Assembly (NCBI GenBank): GCA_002150815.3
Contig: NDFF03000091.1
Coordinates: 62,001 to 126,000 of the forward strand
Reading direction: 5' to 3'
Origin: Grammothele lineata
Taxonomy: Eukaryota > Basidiomycota > Agaricomycetes > Polyporales > Polyporaceae
DNA length: 64,000 bases
The position numbers were made by a program, and so were the translations under genes. Positions 22,399 through 34,403 of this stretch are shown piece by piece. Position 1 is the first letter of the stretch. Every line of letters starts with the position of its first letter. The notes below the pieces were generated by a model. It did not search any database, had not been told where the DNA came from, and was given only the letters and a program-made list of their open reading frames with translations.

Positions 22399-25300
22399 AT
22401 CGTCCTGCGCGTCGCGCGTCGCATCTTGCGATTTCTCTGCTCCTTATAGACGACGCGCGTTCGGCGTGCGTCTTTGTACAGTATTTATCCCCCCTCGCCG
22501 CTCCGCCGTCCATCGCATTCTCTTTTTCCTTCACTCTCGCCCTTGGGATTGGCAAAGTAACAAAACAATCCCCCGCCGGCGCCGCGCTCAGCGGCACAGA
22601 GGTCCACTCCACGCCTTCTCCCCCTACCACCCCGCCGGCACGGACCTCAAAAAGTCGACGCTCACATCAATTACCTTCACTCACGGACTTGCACATAACT
22701 CATCACTCGCGGGCGTCGTCTGTTCCCTCCCCCTCCCCCTCTCCCCTCAACCTCCACCGCTCACTTAAACCCTGTTCGATTTCACGCGTCACGTTACCAT
22801 CGCCTCTCGTTCGCATATGCACACCCTTCTCTTTGCTCTTCCCCGATCATCAAACATGTCCCGTTCACGGGACGACCCCATGATGTTGCTTGATTGCTGC
22901 CGTTCGTCTTACGACCACGGACTGTGCTCGCTTGTTGTCTTGTCCTTCGTCTACTCCCGCATACTCCTACGCATATACTTCACTCAACGCCCACGTCCCC
23001 TTTCCATATCCCCCAGCATATTCCCTCTCATCGCATATCCCCCCGCTTGTTTTGCGGATGTACTCTAAAGCACCATGTACCACAGTAACCTTAGATGCGC
23101 ATTCAATGCTTAGACCCACGACTTGGAATGGATTGATACCCTGAACATCTTAACCTGCGGGACGACGTGTGCGAAAGAAGTTGGAAGAAAGTATTACCAA
23201 CAGAGAAAGTTGTTCCTAACATGCACCGCGCTGTCGTTGGGAGCGGTGTTGGTGAGGGCGTACTGCGGACGCGCGACGGACCTTCTCCCGCGTCGAGCGT
23301 CGTCTACATTGATGTTGACGTCGAGCGGGCATGTCCTGTCTGCGGCGATGGAGCCGTCGATCGTGTTTCATCTCACTTGTCGGTGGCGAGGGCCCCATTC
23401 GCGGCGGCATCGGGCTCACGAACGTGGAGGGGCGGTTTGCCTCCGATAGGAAACTGCGGGGTACCCCCACGTGACTTAATCCGCGTCGTCTTCCGCGTCG
23501 TCTTTGCCAAGTCTTTGTTGCTCTTTTTTGCCGTCGACCTCAATCTCTGGTGCATCCTCAGACCGACAGAACCTCTCGAATTTCACATCGCACACTCCTC
23601 CGAATCCCTCTGGTTACGGCCCGGCTCACAAAACGCACGAGTCCCAGGATATAAGCATCCCGCCAGCCAAGCCGCCGTGTTCGCCTGATTCGCACTAGCT
23701 TCCCCCGTCGAAGACACCATTTATTCCGGAGAGAAGAGGCGACGGCGGGAAACGTCATTGTCGTCCGCTAGTGTGCAACTCTGAGATCCCTCACCCCCCA
23801 CGTCTAGATGTCACGGATGATCGTCTTCGGTCCCTCCTAGGCTCTCCTTCACGACCAACACGCCAAGGGCGAACTCTCTCGCTGCGGGGGCGGCGGGTTC
23901 GTGCACTTCTGTAAGTTTTGAGGCCAAACCTGTCCTATCTTCTCGTGTTGGGCAAGGTTACGGGGCCGGAAGGCGAGAACGGTCGACAGTCGCGTCGGAG
24001 GTCGGGTATCGGAGGTCGGAAGGACCCATGCTCGTCCGCCGTGCCGCGCCCGCTCCTCCGCTTCCGGTATCGCCACAGAAGAAGGACTTCGTTGAACAAG
24101 GCGAGGTGCAGCTGCTGGTGCCCCGCGCGCGCGGGTAAGACATGTGCGTAATGGAACCATTCAATTGCGCGCGCACGGTCGAGGAGGATTCGCGCCCCCG
24201 TTTCGAGGATCTTCCCGCCACCCGCCACCCGCCACCCCGCCTGCGTCATCGTCCGCCACCGCCGCCGCCCTCCACCCACCGCCTCGATTCGCCATTCGCT
24301 CAGGAAATGCGCTCAAGCTCATGGCGCCGCGCCGCGCTCAGCTGGCCGAGGCTTCCTTCAAGCAACGTTCGGACATGTCAACGCTGACGAGAACGGGATT
24401 CGGATACTCGGCGGTCGAACGATGCTGGGCCCGCAGCGCCGAGGGCGCAGGCCACAGGCCCTGAAAGCCTAACCGTGAGCGCGTTCCCATGGCCCGCCCC
24501 CCAGACATCATCGCGTGCGCGCTTTGTACGGAGCCCGCTCCCGAGTCCGGACAGGTCGGTCGGGGCGGTTGGCCATAGAGGGCACGGCGCAGGCCCCAGC
24601 TTCCCTAGGAGCTGTCGCCACGTCCGCACTGTGGGCCGTGTGCCCCGCGCTCGCGTGTGTTCGCGTCGAGGCCCATCAACGCCCCGTTCGAACCTGTCTT
24701 GCGCGTGCCCTGCCCCGGATCCGCCGCGCTTCTTTCCCCGCACGCGACGACGGGCGGTCGAGCCCAGGGCCCCAGAAGCTGCCCTTTGAGCGGTCGAGCG
24801 GTCGACAGGCGAGGGCCACGCCCTACGTCTGGACTTCGTAGACGGGCTCCGTCGCCGCCGGGGCGGGCGTGGTCGGGCGCTGGACGCCCTCTCTGGCCAC
24901 ACGCGATCGCTCGATCGACAGATGGCGTCATTGCTCGGGTGGCATCGCCCGCACTCGTCCTACGCAAGCCTCAAGCCGCCCTTGCACGTCCTCGTCTTCG
25001 AGTCCTGCCCGGGTCGCAGCCACGGCTCTTCACACCCGTCACGCCTTCGACTTCTCGTCCTCGCGCTGCTGCTCGCGTCCAGGCCTCGCCCCTCGCAACT
25101 TCCCTCCGACCCGCGTCGCAGCCCCGACACCGGTCTCCGGTGCGAGGCTCCGACTCCCATCGGCCTCTCCTCGCCAGGCCGCGGCCCTCGTTCTATAGCT
25201 CAAGTCTCACATTACTTAACCATCCGGTACCCTTCCTCTGCCCTCGATCTCAACGCCGTCTTCGGCTGCCTTCACTGCAGCTGCTCTCGGGGTTACGAAC

Positions 25301-27713
25301 ACTTGGATCCAGCGCTACTTCTTCACGGCGTACTCCCAGATTCATCCCTCCCTACCCCCACCGCGGACAACGCTGGAAGAAGCTCTTCCTAGCTCATGGC
25401 ACGCCCTGTCGGTATCACGCCTTGCTCCATAGGCTCCGTCTTCGACGTCACCAAGAGTCGCAGTCCGTTCGCGCGCAACCGTGCCCGTCAAAGGTGCGTC
25501 TCGAAGCCAGCTACGATCGCACGCGAGAAGTTCCCCCGGACGGCCAGAAGCAGACGACGCCCTTCCGTCGGTGGCGTGGCCCCCTCGCGACGCCCTCGCC
25601 CGGTCTAGAAGGCGTGCTCCCTCCTCGAGCAATCTCCCAGGGCGCCGTCAGCCACCCTACTCGGTCGCTCCCTCCCGCGACGCGCGGACAGCTTGTCAAG
25701 AGGCCCGGCGCGTCTCTCCGTAGACGTTGAGGCGATCACTATCCTGGGGGCGACGTTCCAAAGCATAAAGGCATCAGTACGTCTTAGCGGCTCAGCGGGC
25801 GTGCAGGACCGGATGGTATCACTGGATTCCTCAGGCTGGGCGCACTTTGTCCGACGGGGACGGGGCAGTATGATGCGGATGATTTACCAATGCGACGCAA
25901 ATTCCTATGATATTCGAGCGAGACCTCACACGGTGACCGGTGTTGAGCCAACATGTCGGACTCCCCACCGCAGCACGAGCCCAATGTTGACATAGATATA
26001 TCGGGCCCTGTGACTGTCCGGTGCCAACAAAGCATATCAGCACATATGTCGGTGGCCCGGGTGCGCCACCGGCCATCGTCGAAGCCGTTGGGCGCACCCG
26101 ACCGAACTCCTCGCCATATCGTGTCGCGTTTGCGGTTGACAGAGAACGAGGTTAGAAAGAGGACACACAGCGAACCACACGTCGCGGGACGCCTCATGCC
26201 GGGCTTCGCTGCAGGAGCCAGCCCGCGATCGACCTCGTGGCGAGGAGCGGGCCCACACTTTTAATTATACACACTCTCGCTGTTCGGCTCGGAACCCGCG
26301 ACGGCGCCAATCCCCCGCCGTCCAGGCCGCGCGCGTGGCGGTCCACCGCCCGCCTCCTGCCACCGTGAGGCTTCTGCAGTCACCTGTCGACCCGCGCCCT
26401 CCCGCGCCCTCGTCCGCGAGACGCCGCGCCCTGCGCTAGCTCAGGGCGACGTCACCCGTTCGAGCGCGGTCGGGACGTCACCGCCATCCTCTCGGACCCG
26501 TGCCCAGCGCCGAGCGCGGCGCGCAACCAAGGTCCGCCCGCACTTGGCCCCAGAAGCCCCGGCCGCGCAGCGCGCTGGTGCGCGCCCACAGGGCCGCCAT
26601 CAGCCATTTAATCCCATCACGCCCCGTCTGGGAGGCCCGCCATGCCTGACCGGGCGGGCGTCCCGCCCGCGGCGTGAGCGGGCGTGAGTCGCGCCCGCGC
26701 ACATGGTCCCACGTTTATTCTGCTTATGGTTAAATGCAGGGGGTTAGACGCGTTTGTCACGCCTGCCCGATCACCAGATCCCGCGCTTGCCGCGTTAGGG
26801 GGTGGCGGTAGCGCCTGGTAGCGCGCGCTCCCACGACGCCCAAATGCGGACTCCATATCTGACTGGGGGCGGGGCGCCGCTCTTGGCCCACTGCCTCTCT
26901 GAGCGTTCACGCCAGGGTCGTCCGCGAGTCTCCAACATCCCGGGTATGCCTTGTCGTCAAGCGATGGGCGGCGACCTTGCGATGCTCGTCTTTTGCTTCA
27001 TAATGAGTCCCAACTGTCCTAATTTTAGCCTCTCTGTACCGGGTACTACTCAACCGTGATTTCTTACAGAGCATGCTCATCCCGCTGTGTCTCTATCTAA
27101 CAACATTTTTGTCATGCACGCTTGAGCTCATCTGAAATGACGTAACCGCAGTTTTTCCACTGGCATCTGCCGCCTTACTCCTCACAATATGACCAGGACG
27201 CAGTTTTTCTGTCGTTCAGGCTAGAATGGATGCAGTTGTACATGTGGTCTTCTTCGGCTGGTAAGTATCACAACCCAGGTCATGATCTACGGCGTGACAT
27301 TACTCGGAGCTTACACATGTCTTCGCCAACATTCTCTGTATACATCTCACCTCATCGCCGTTGTCGCGTTTTCACCATCCATTCGAGCCCGACGGACCTG
27401 TAAGGACTAGCCTCTCCGGAAAGATCGGGCTGCCCAAATCCCGCTGCGCCGTGGCCGGACCCTGACCTACGCCCCGCCTTCCCATGTTTTTCTGACTGAC
27501 AGGCAGGCGGCCTCGGGAGAGCGAGAAGCGGCTTCGGTGCGGCGCCGTGACGGCGCCCCGCCGGGTCGTCCAAGTCAGCGTTTGCCGACCCCGACGAGGC
27601 CTGTGATGCCGCTGTCGTCGCCACCGCACGCGTACGCAAGGGGAGACAGGGGGGCCCTAGCTGTGCAACTGTATTATGGAAATTAATGTGGCGCATCTCT
27701 GGAGGTCCCGACC
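22399..27713. other. Long G+C-rich tract without a confident gene
   Basis: 22399-23060 is C/T-rich and probably the 3' region of the Ecl1-family gene. On the minus strand a short acidic open frame ends at 23484 (FERFCRSEDAPEIEV ... DDAEDDAD), which could be the C-terminal exon of an unknown gene; its upstream exons were not found. 24300-26720 is very G+C-rich with open frames on all strands. The longest, 24657-25730 (357 codons), contains no methionine. Two GC hairpins and a tandem repeat lie near 26651-26698. 27352-27798 is a 148-codon minus frame without an ATG. Confidence 0.3.
26651..26698. repeat. GC hairpins with GGCGTGAG tandem repeat
   Basis: CGGGCGGG (26651-26658) and CCCGCCCG (26662-26669) form an 8 bp stem with a 3 nt loop. 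GGCGTGAG is repeated at 26671-26678 and 26681-26688. GCGGGCG (26678-26684) can pair with CGCCCGC (26692-26698). Function unknown; base composition makes such pairings more likely by chance. Confidence 0.45.
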
Positions 27714-28151
27714 ATGATGATCGCAGGAGCGAGCGGACAACGGGCACGTATTCAATTCCAGGAATTGGGGGGATGCGCTCGTCAGAAGTTTCCAACACTT
27801 TTTGTGCGTTCGGATGTTCTGCTCACACGTGCAGGGCCGTCGCCACGACCGCCTGAGCAGCGTGCGTTTGTGTGTTGTCCGCGAAACACGGCGCGCGTAC
27901 GGGTGGTGCATTTTGACGTGTCGTTGTTCTCCGCTGGACTTGTGGCGTCGATAACAGAAGCCTTTGACGCGGGTAATATTGATGGTAAACCACCTAGAAA
28001 CCTGATTTACAAGGAGAGTAACAAGGACCCTTCAACTCTGGGGTGCTGTTGTGATTGCGTCATTCTTGAGCCTTCTTTTCAGAGGGAGTCGGGACTCGGC
28101 GCTTCTAGCGTCCGCTGCCTTTCAACAACGTGCGCCAAGCTTCGAGATTAG
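27714..28151 (+). CDS. Hypothetical 145-residue ORF (low confidence)
   Basis: An intact ORF starting with tandem ATG codons. The product is not recognised. It has an Arg-rich first half, then a more regular stretch (VHFDVSLFSAGLVASITEAF) and a cysteine cluster CCCDCV near the end. The opposite strand is also open across its first 200 bp, so composition may be responsible. No signal peptide or known domain seen. Confidence 0.22.
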   Translation: MMIAGASGQRARIQFQELGGCARQKFPTLFVRSDVLLTRAGPSPRPPEQRAFVCCPRNTARVRVVHFDVSLFSAGLVASITEAFDAGNIDGKPPRNLIYKESNKDPSTLGCCCDCVILEPSFQRESGLGASSVRCLSTTCAKLRD

Positions 28152-29212
28152 ACTCTCAGAGCGGCATCTCGCAACCTTTTCTCGGGAATATATGCGCGTG
28201 ATCTGCGCACGGAAATGTCGTGATTCGACGTCCTCCTCAGGTGATGGAGAGAGGGACTGCCTGCGCTTGGACTCCCACGGTAGGAGAAAGAGGCAGTCGG
28301 GCAAGCGACAGCTGACTCGGGGGCGCGGACGTGATAGCCTCGTGGCCGTAGGCGAGCGCCTTGGCAGAGCGCCAAGGGTGGGACTGTCGCGTTGTCCAGA
28401 TCCTCGGCGCCAGATGGGGCCGGCGGCACGAGGGTGCGCGGGCCTTTTGCTCCCGTCCTCTTCCTTCTGTCACGCTCAGGCTCTACTGCGTCCTCGAGCT
28501 TCCACCAGAACCTCTGAGCAGCAGGCATCGTCAAAGTTCAGCTACTGCGTACCTCTCGCTCGCTCGGGCAGTTCACCTTCCAGCCCCGTACGCCCCTTCG
28601 CTGCGCACGCCGGCCGGAACCAAACCGTCTATCTGAATCCAACTGCATCGGGGTGCCGCAATCTATCCTTATACACTCCGCCTTCTACCAAACACCCGGC
28701 GGGCAGGGCGCCGACTCTGCCGACTCTCCCCGAGCCCCCGCCCGATACCTTCTGACAAAGCCGCCTGCTACTACTTCCGCGGCTAGAGCCCGACCCCATC
28801 ATGATTTGCTCCCGCGCCGAGGCCCTAATCGTCGCCCTGCTATCTCGTGGCGCAAAAGTTCCTTTCCAAATGAGGGCCAGCCAGGTCCCAGGCCGATTCG
28901 GGATAGTATGAGGCTTCGGTTCGTATCACGGCACGGTTGGTGGCGTCCGTTGTACTCACCTGCGCCCCTCTCTCGAACGTGCCTCACGCAGCCTCTCAGC
29001 CGCGTTGCGCCTTCGCGACCGATCCCTTTGGCTCGTCGTCGCGTCAATCTCTCTAACTTTCTGTGCCGCTATCCTCCGTCAGGGGTAACGAATACACGCT
29101 CGACTGCGCGACTCATCTGATAGGTGCGTGTCACTGGGGATAAGTAGCCATCCCTGTATGTATTGACACCGTCTACGTTACCCAACATTCAGTCGCTGTA
29201 CAGCTGATCGAC
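28152..29212. other. Unassigned intergenic DNA
   Basis: G+C-rich sequence with overlapping frames on both strands (for example 28051-28755 plus, 28148-28534 minus). Nothing in it can be tied to a known protein or RNA. Confidence 0.3.
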
Positions 29213-29980
29213 TCAGCTGCTGATGTAGTCTGAGGCCAAGCGGTCTCTGTTTATCGACCGCGGCCCCATGCTCTGTCGGTCCGAGTCGGTATCGAACAGC
29301 ACATAACCTGGCGGCGCAGAGTGGGCCCGCGCGGCCTGCAGCGGGCGCATCAGAAGAGCCACGCGAGTCCGTACGGACGACGCGGACTTGAAATCCGGCG
29401 AGGGCGCGCCCAATGGGGAGGAGCTCCCTGCCGCCGCCACGGGGGCCAACAGCGACTTTGACGTCGAGGAGGCCGCCACGTTCGGCGCTGCCATTCGTGC
29501 AGCGACCGTGCAAAGCCGACTTGATGTTGATGTCACCTTGGTGAGCGTCCTCTCTCTTTTCATCAATCAGTCTGCGATTGCTCACCAGGGAAGCCGGTCG
29601 AAAGGGTGTCGGAAACCATTAACAGCAAATGCGACAGCATCGCGGAAGAGCGCCACATTCGCCGCTGAGACCTCAGTGGCCCTGAGGAGCCCTGAGGGTC
29701 CGAGTCACACTCTGCCTGGCAATATCACGGACATATGCAGCAAAATAGTGTACATGGCGGAAGACCCTATCCCGTATTATGGAAAACCGCGTCCCGAGGC
29801 CGACGTCAAGCCAGTCGACAGGATATCCACGCCAGCATGCGCTGCAAAGACGTGCTCGTGGGCGTACCGCGGGAACACCGGCATGATGACATCGGCCGAC
29901 GTCGACGAACATCTAAAGCTTTGGGAACGGCGGATTATTGGCCAGAAGAGGTGGGTGTTCGCCGCTGTTGTAGCCACCAT
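29213..29980 (-). CDS. Possible hypothetical gene, C-terminal exons (low confidence)
   Basis: Minus-strand frame 29541-29213 is Ala/Ser/Pro-rich, with codon third positions mostly G/C, and ends PGYVLFDTDSDRQSMGPR ... SDYISS before a TGA. A plausible acceptor (tcaccaag) precedes it at about 29542. Upstream, the minus frame 29980-29777 is also protein-like (RYAHEHVFAAHAGVDIL). The plus strand is open in the same place (29388-30041), so the strand choice rests on codon third-position bias only. The product is not recognised and the 5' end was not located. Confidence 0.25.
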
Positions 29981-31365
29981 GTTCTCTGATGCACCTCGCC
30001 GCAGGGCGCCACCGTCGCCTGGGCGGGCTAGGATTGGGTAGGCTATCCCTGGCTATACGGTCAGAGGGAGGGAAGTCTCCTCATACTCGGGCTCGGTGCC
30101 TACGCGCCAAACATCCAGCGCAGCGGGCGTTAGCAACGCGGCAGGGCTCGAAGACGATATGCACCCCCTTTTGCGCGCCACGCTCACGAAGCACCCGTGC
30201 ACATTCAGTGCTGGCGCACGCCGATCGTCCAGCGACGTGTACGAAGAGAAAATGAGGTGAGCCACCCTGATTGTGTGCCGTTGTAGAAGCGCGTCCACCC
30301 TCACTTTCATTTTCTAGCCTGGCGTCTGAACCGTAACGGAAGGCGGGACTGCGGTAAAGTGGCCTAGATACACGCCGCCGCCCAGTGCTGGCCTGGTGTG
30401 GACGAGGGCCAGGGTTGGACAGCATCGCGGTTTGAACCAAGTCCCGGTTGGTGACAGAGGCTAGCGGATCGGGCATGTCAGAAATCGGGCTCGGGGAGGC
30501 GCAAAGAGCATGGAAGTCGCTGGCACGCGCACGGCGCGTCCGCTCAGGCTCCGGGTGTCAAGGCTTCGAAGACAATCCGAGCATCCTGCCAGTGCCAATG
30601 CCAGCCACGGCGTCGCTCAGGGGCTCGGACACATCACGTCACGACCCTTGCCTGGGTGGGTGCAGCGCAGAATGGGACGGCGGGCGGGGTCACGCAGAGC
30701 GTCCGTTTTGGGCGAGGTGACTGAATTGGTATCGCGGCGGACGCTAGAAGGCGGGGCGAGATAGGGAGACTTGCGCTGCCCCACAAGCTCTGGCGGCTCA
30801 CAGGGAGCGATCGTCGTCGCCCAGGCGGGAAGGCGAGCGGGAAGGCGCGGGCTGTCACGCTCCCTGACAGGCGCCCTCCCTCCGCCGGACTGAGTGCATT
30901 GCCCAGGAAGGCAAACGCGGCGGCCCCAGTTGGCAGCAGTTGGCAGGAGCTGGGGCGAGCAGCGACGGGCCCCACGCGTCCGCCGTCTTCGCCTCTGCCG
31001 CGCCCTTCTCGAACGCGGCACGCGTTCCATCGACTCCCGCGAACGTTCGCTTTCCGCGTCCGTGCTGGCATTTCCTGCCACCGCCAGCTCCGTCCGCGCT
31101 CCTCCGTCGCCCATTCGCGCCCCGCCCCCGCCCGCCTCGGCTCTCCTCCTCCCGCCTCGAGTTCAATTCTCCTCTTCCACAACACGTCACCATTACATCT
31201 TTTCCCACCTCCCGCCTCGCACGCTGTGGCTCCAGCCCTCAAGGGGACCGTCCCAGTCATCCCTCGTCTCCTACCTTGGACGATTCTCCCGCCATCATGG
31301 TCGACGCACGCAATTGAGCCTATCACGCCCCGAACTCTTCGCTCGCGGTCAACGTTTGAACCTTC
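29981..31365. other. Unassigned G+C-rich DNA
   Basis: No recognised gene. 30900-31300 is C-rich on the plus strand with three overlapping open frames, a composition similar to the leader of the RhoGAP gene. It may be the promoter and leader of the hypothetical gene to its right. Confidence 0.3.
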
Positions 31366-32299
31366 TTGCCCTTCCCGCCGACAAGCAAAGAGGATCTCCG
31401 ACGCTACACTCTACAATCGTCCACATCGCCCCACGCCCTGGACGCTCGCTTCCAGCGTGACATTCGTAAGCTCTCACACGCCCGAGTCAATGAAATCTTA
31501 AAGCAAGCCACCCTCGTACAGATCCCGCGTTCTCCCCAGGCACACTTTGAGTTCACGCAGCTCGCCTTCTAGCGCAAACGCAGGTAAGCCCATCTTCCGT
31601 GCAAGCTGATCGAACCACAGACACAGAATGCGACGGTCCCCCATACGTCGGCCCCGATGTCACATCAGGTACAGCGTCCTTCCTGTGTCCAGCCTCGAGC
31701 GTTGAATACTTACACCCACCTCGTGGCGCTCTTCTCCACCCAGCCCACGCGTCCGAACTCCCCGAAAGGTCCGCTGGCGGGCGGATATGACGGACGCTCC
31801 TTCAACGAAGCGCGGGCAGTGGAGCTCGACTCTATTCAAGTCCCCGAGCACAACGCCGCCAGGAACAGAGAGAGGTACCCGCTGTACACCGGGCCCCACT
31901 CGCGCTCGCGACGCCCGACGAATGTGCTCCCGGGTTGCCCGCCTTTCCCGTGCTCGTCGTAGGCTTGGCCACCTCCCCGCGTCCGCACGTTCGTGCGAAT
32001 CTTCCCTCTGCCATGGCCAATTCGTCCTGCACACGCCCCGAAAAAGGCGGAAAAACCGAATAGCAGGGGGCCCGTGGGCGGGCCGCATCCCCGCTGTATC
32101 GACAGCCACGATAAGCGATACACCCTCCTTTCCTTGCCACAAGATTCCACTCTTTCGGAAGCATGAGGCGCGCGACGTCATGGCCAATACAACAGGTACA
32201 ACTCCTCTCTTTACCCCTGGCCTAGCCCGTCCAGCTCCCCACTATACGTGGAGGAGGCCTGTTGACGTTGCTCGACGTCTAATAGTACTTTGGCTATAG
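31366..32299 (+). CDS. Possible hypothetical gene (low confidence)
   Basis: Three plus-strand segments look coding: 31390-31572 (KEDLRRYTLQSS ... FEFTQLAF), about 31700-31962 (NTYTHLVALFSTQPTRPN, then FNEARAVELDSIQVPEH) and about 32125-32299 (HKIPLFRKHEARDVMAN). A candidate ATG is at 31294 but it is followed by a stop after six codons, so the first exon is not settled. No domain recognised; introns joining the segments are guesses. Boundaries are approximate. Confidence 0.25.
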
Positions 32300-33594
32300 T
32301 CCCGCCGCATCTTTCGGGGGGCGTCCCTACCGGCGGTGGAGCTGTCTGTCCGTGAGGACGGAGGCTAGAAGCATTATCTCATCTCGTCGGTTTTGAAATA
32401 CCTTCTCCTTAGATAGGCAGCTACGTGTTGTTCGTGCGGCAATAGCAGGCGACCGCTAGGATGTTGGTCAGAGAGGCCTATCACGTCTGCGAGACATGCA
32501 TGTAGTTACGCTTGCTGGAATAATGATCATTGGTACACGGCGCACCGACATCTATGGCACTGGTCGCGTCTCTTCGTCATCAGAATCAGTATCGACATAT
32601 CTAACGAAGGAAGTCCTAAGAGACAGAATTCACCTCTTGCCCAAGCAGATGACGATGATTGTAGCCTGATCCGTGGTTAGAACAAGGACTGCCGGACCCG
32701 GACCCGTCCTTCTCACCGACTCGGGTAGGCGTAATAATGGCTTTTGTCGGTATCGTTCACTAGGGTAGGTCCTTCCCTGAAACGACATCAACAACACCAA
32801 GGGTTCTGCTGCGTATAATACATAATAGTTGGATGCATCCCTGACGAGGGGGTTCATAGATACCATCGCACGGATAACGCGTCAACACCAAACTTTAGAG
32901 GCCCTTCCACATACTCCACCACCGTGCTCGCTTCACCAACTCGCCAGGAACACGAAGTTGCCATCGACCGCCCCAAGCAAGCCCCTCTAACACGTTCTGT
33001 CACCTCGTGGGCCATATGTCTCCGTAATCCACGCGCTATTCAGCTGCCTGCGCACTTGATGTCACCGCTACGACCCTCGAAAGCCAGCGCAACGCCGAAG
33101 GATCTTGTCGCCAGGAACCGTCCATGGCGCCGGAGAATATTACGGTTTAGGGGAGTTGCATCCGCTAACGGCAGCCAGATTGTGTTTTTTCTGGGGATGT
33201 CACGCCTTGGTGCAACCGCCTACAGACCTGTGCCACACCCTAGATACTTGCTGAGAGGCGTAGCTGACATATTGAAGCCCCTTTGGGAAACGGGGACGGG
33301 ATTGTTGGCGCGGTCATATGACATTGGCTCGTCTATCACATTCATAGCAGCGACGCGGGGTGATACATACATACAAACCTCTGTGGTGCATACCAACCTG
33401 AGACCCTGATCAGGGAGAGTTGTCTCCATCCCTGGCTTCCTACATGAACACGCAATGTAGTAGCAGGCTGGTGCGTGTATCACTTTGCCGTAAAACGTAG
33501 ACCGGGTGTCAGCTGCGACAGACATAGCATCCACAGAAAAGACAGCAAAGAACAAAAGTACAACGCCTTCGATTGGCACAAATGGATACAAGTT
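32300..33594. other. Intergenic region, lower G+C
   Basis: About 1.3 kb with lower G+C than the neighbouring tract. A 78-codon minus ORF with ATG (32630-32866) and a 161-codon plus frame without ATG start (32924-33409) are the only open frames of note. Neither has a recognisable motif. Probably 3' regions and spacer. Confidence 0.35.
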
Positions 33595-34403
33595 TTACTG
33601 CGGGGGCGGCTGGAACCTGCGGGGCCCATAGTGGTGAGCAGTGAGCCATAGTCTAAGTTCAAAACCACTGACCCAGGCGGAGGGCCACCAAACCCTGGAG
33701 GCGGCGCAAATGGCATACCGGGGGGACCACCTGGACCTCCGGGGAAGCCTGGCGGGCGGAAACCAGGAGGAGGCGCACCGGGCATACCGGGTGGCGCAAA
33801 CGGCATCGGCGGTCTTGCAATCCCGCCTGGACCGCCTGCAGATGAACGAGCAGAATCATTATACCGGATTCCTTGAGATGGCATTGGTGCAGACTTACCT
33901 GGCGGCATCATGCCCATACCACGACCAGCAGGCGCACCTCGTCCGGGACCGAAAGGCATCTGAACAATCCGATGGAATCAGAGCGGTGCTCGTAAGGGTG
34001 GGGTCAGAGAGCCCAAGTGAGAGTGACTACGCACCGCGTTCTTCTTATCGTCATCGCTCGCCGGCGGGGGTCCCTCTACGCTTAGACTGACAACGGTTTC
34101 ACCGCGGAGGATGACCAGTCCAAGGGTGCGCTTCATCTCCTGCATGGGGCCGGCTTCCGTCTCACCTGGCTTCTTCTTGGGCCGCACACGACGGAACTCC
34201 TCGCACTCCGCAAGGACGAGGTTCATGTGACGGTCAAAGGCGAGCATCTGGCCGACGAACGCGCGGCCGTCGTTGATCGTGACTTTGAGCCTCCAGTTTA
34301 TGAGGCCGAGCATTTTGCCGCCCTTGGACTTCGGTGGAGGCTACAGAGGCGCGTAATCATCAATGTTTGCCATACACAGCAATACGCAAGATGGACGTAC
34401 CAT
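33595..34403 (-). CDS. SMB1: Small nuclear ribonucleoprotein SmB/B'
   Basis: Core Sm protein of the spliceosomal U1, U2, U4 and U5 snRNPs. Exons on the minus strand: 34403-34401, 34340-34035, 33959-33899, 33835-33673, 33616-33595, giving 184 residues. The Sm fold is in exon 2: Sm1 with LKVTINDGRAFVGQMLAFDRHMNLVL and Sm2 with GLVILRGETVVSLSVEGPPP. The C-terminal third is the typical Pro/Gly/Met-rich tail, ending GFQPPPQ. The first coding exon is only the ATG (context CCACCATGG). It is followed by a 60 nt intron, so residue 2 onwards comes from exon 2 (MPPPKSKGGKMLGLINW). Intron 3 (33836-33898) is 63 nt and has no in-frame stop, so its retention would insert 21 residues. Confidence 0.92.

Noticed and set aside
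26430..26480. tRNA-like TAGCTCAG followed by GTTCGAGC
   Set aside because: The two boxes are only about a dozen bases apart, too close for a tRNA anticodon arm, and no cloverleaf forms.
32924..33409. 161-codon plus-strand frame
   Set aside because: Starts with GTG, lacks recognisable motifs and sits in a lower-G+C spacer.
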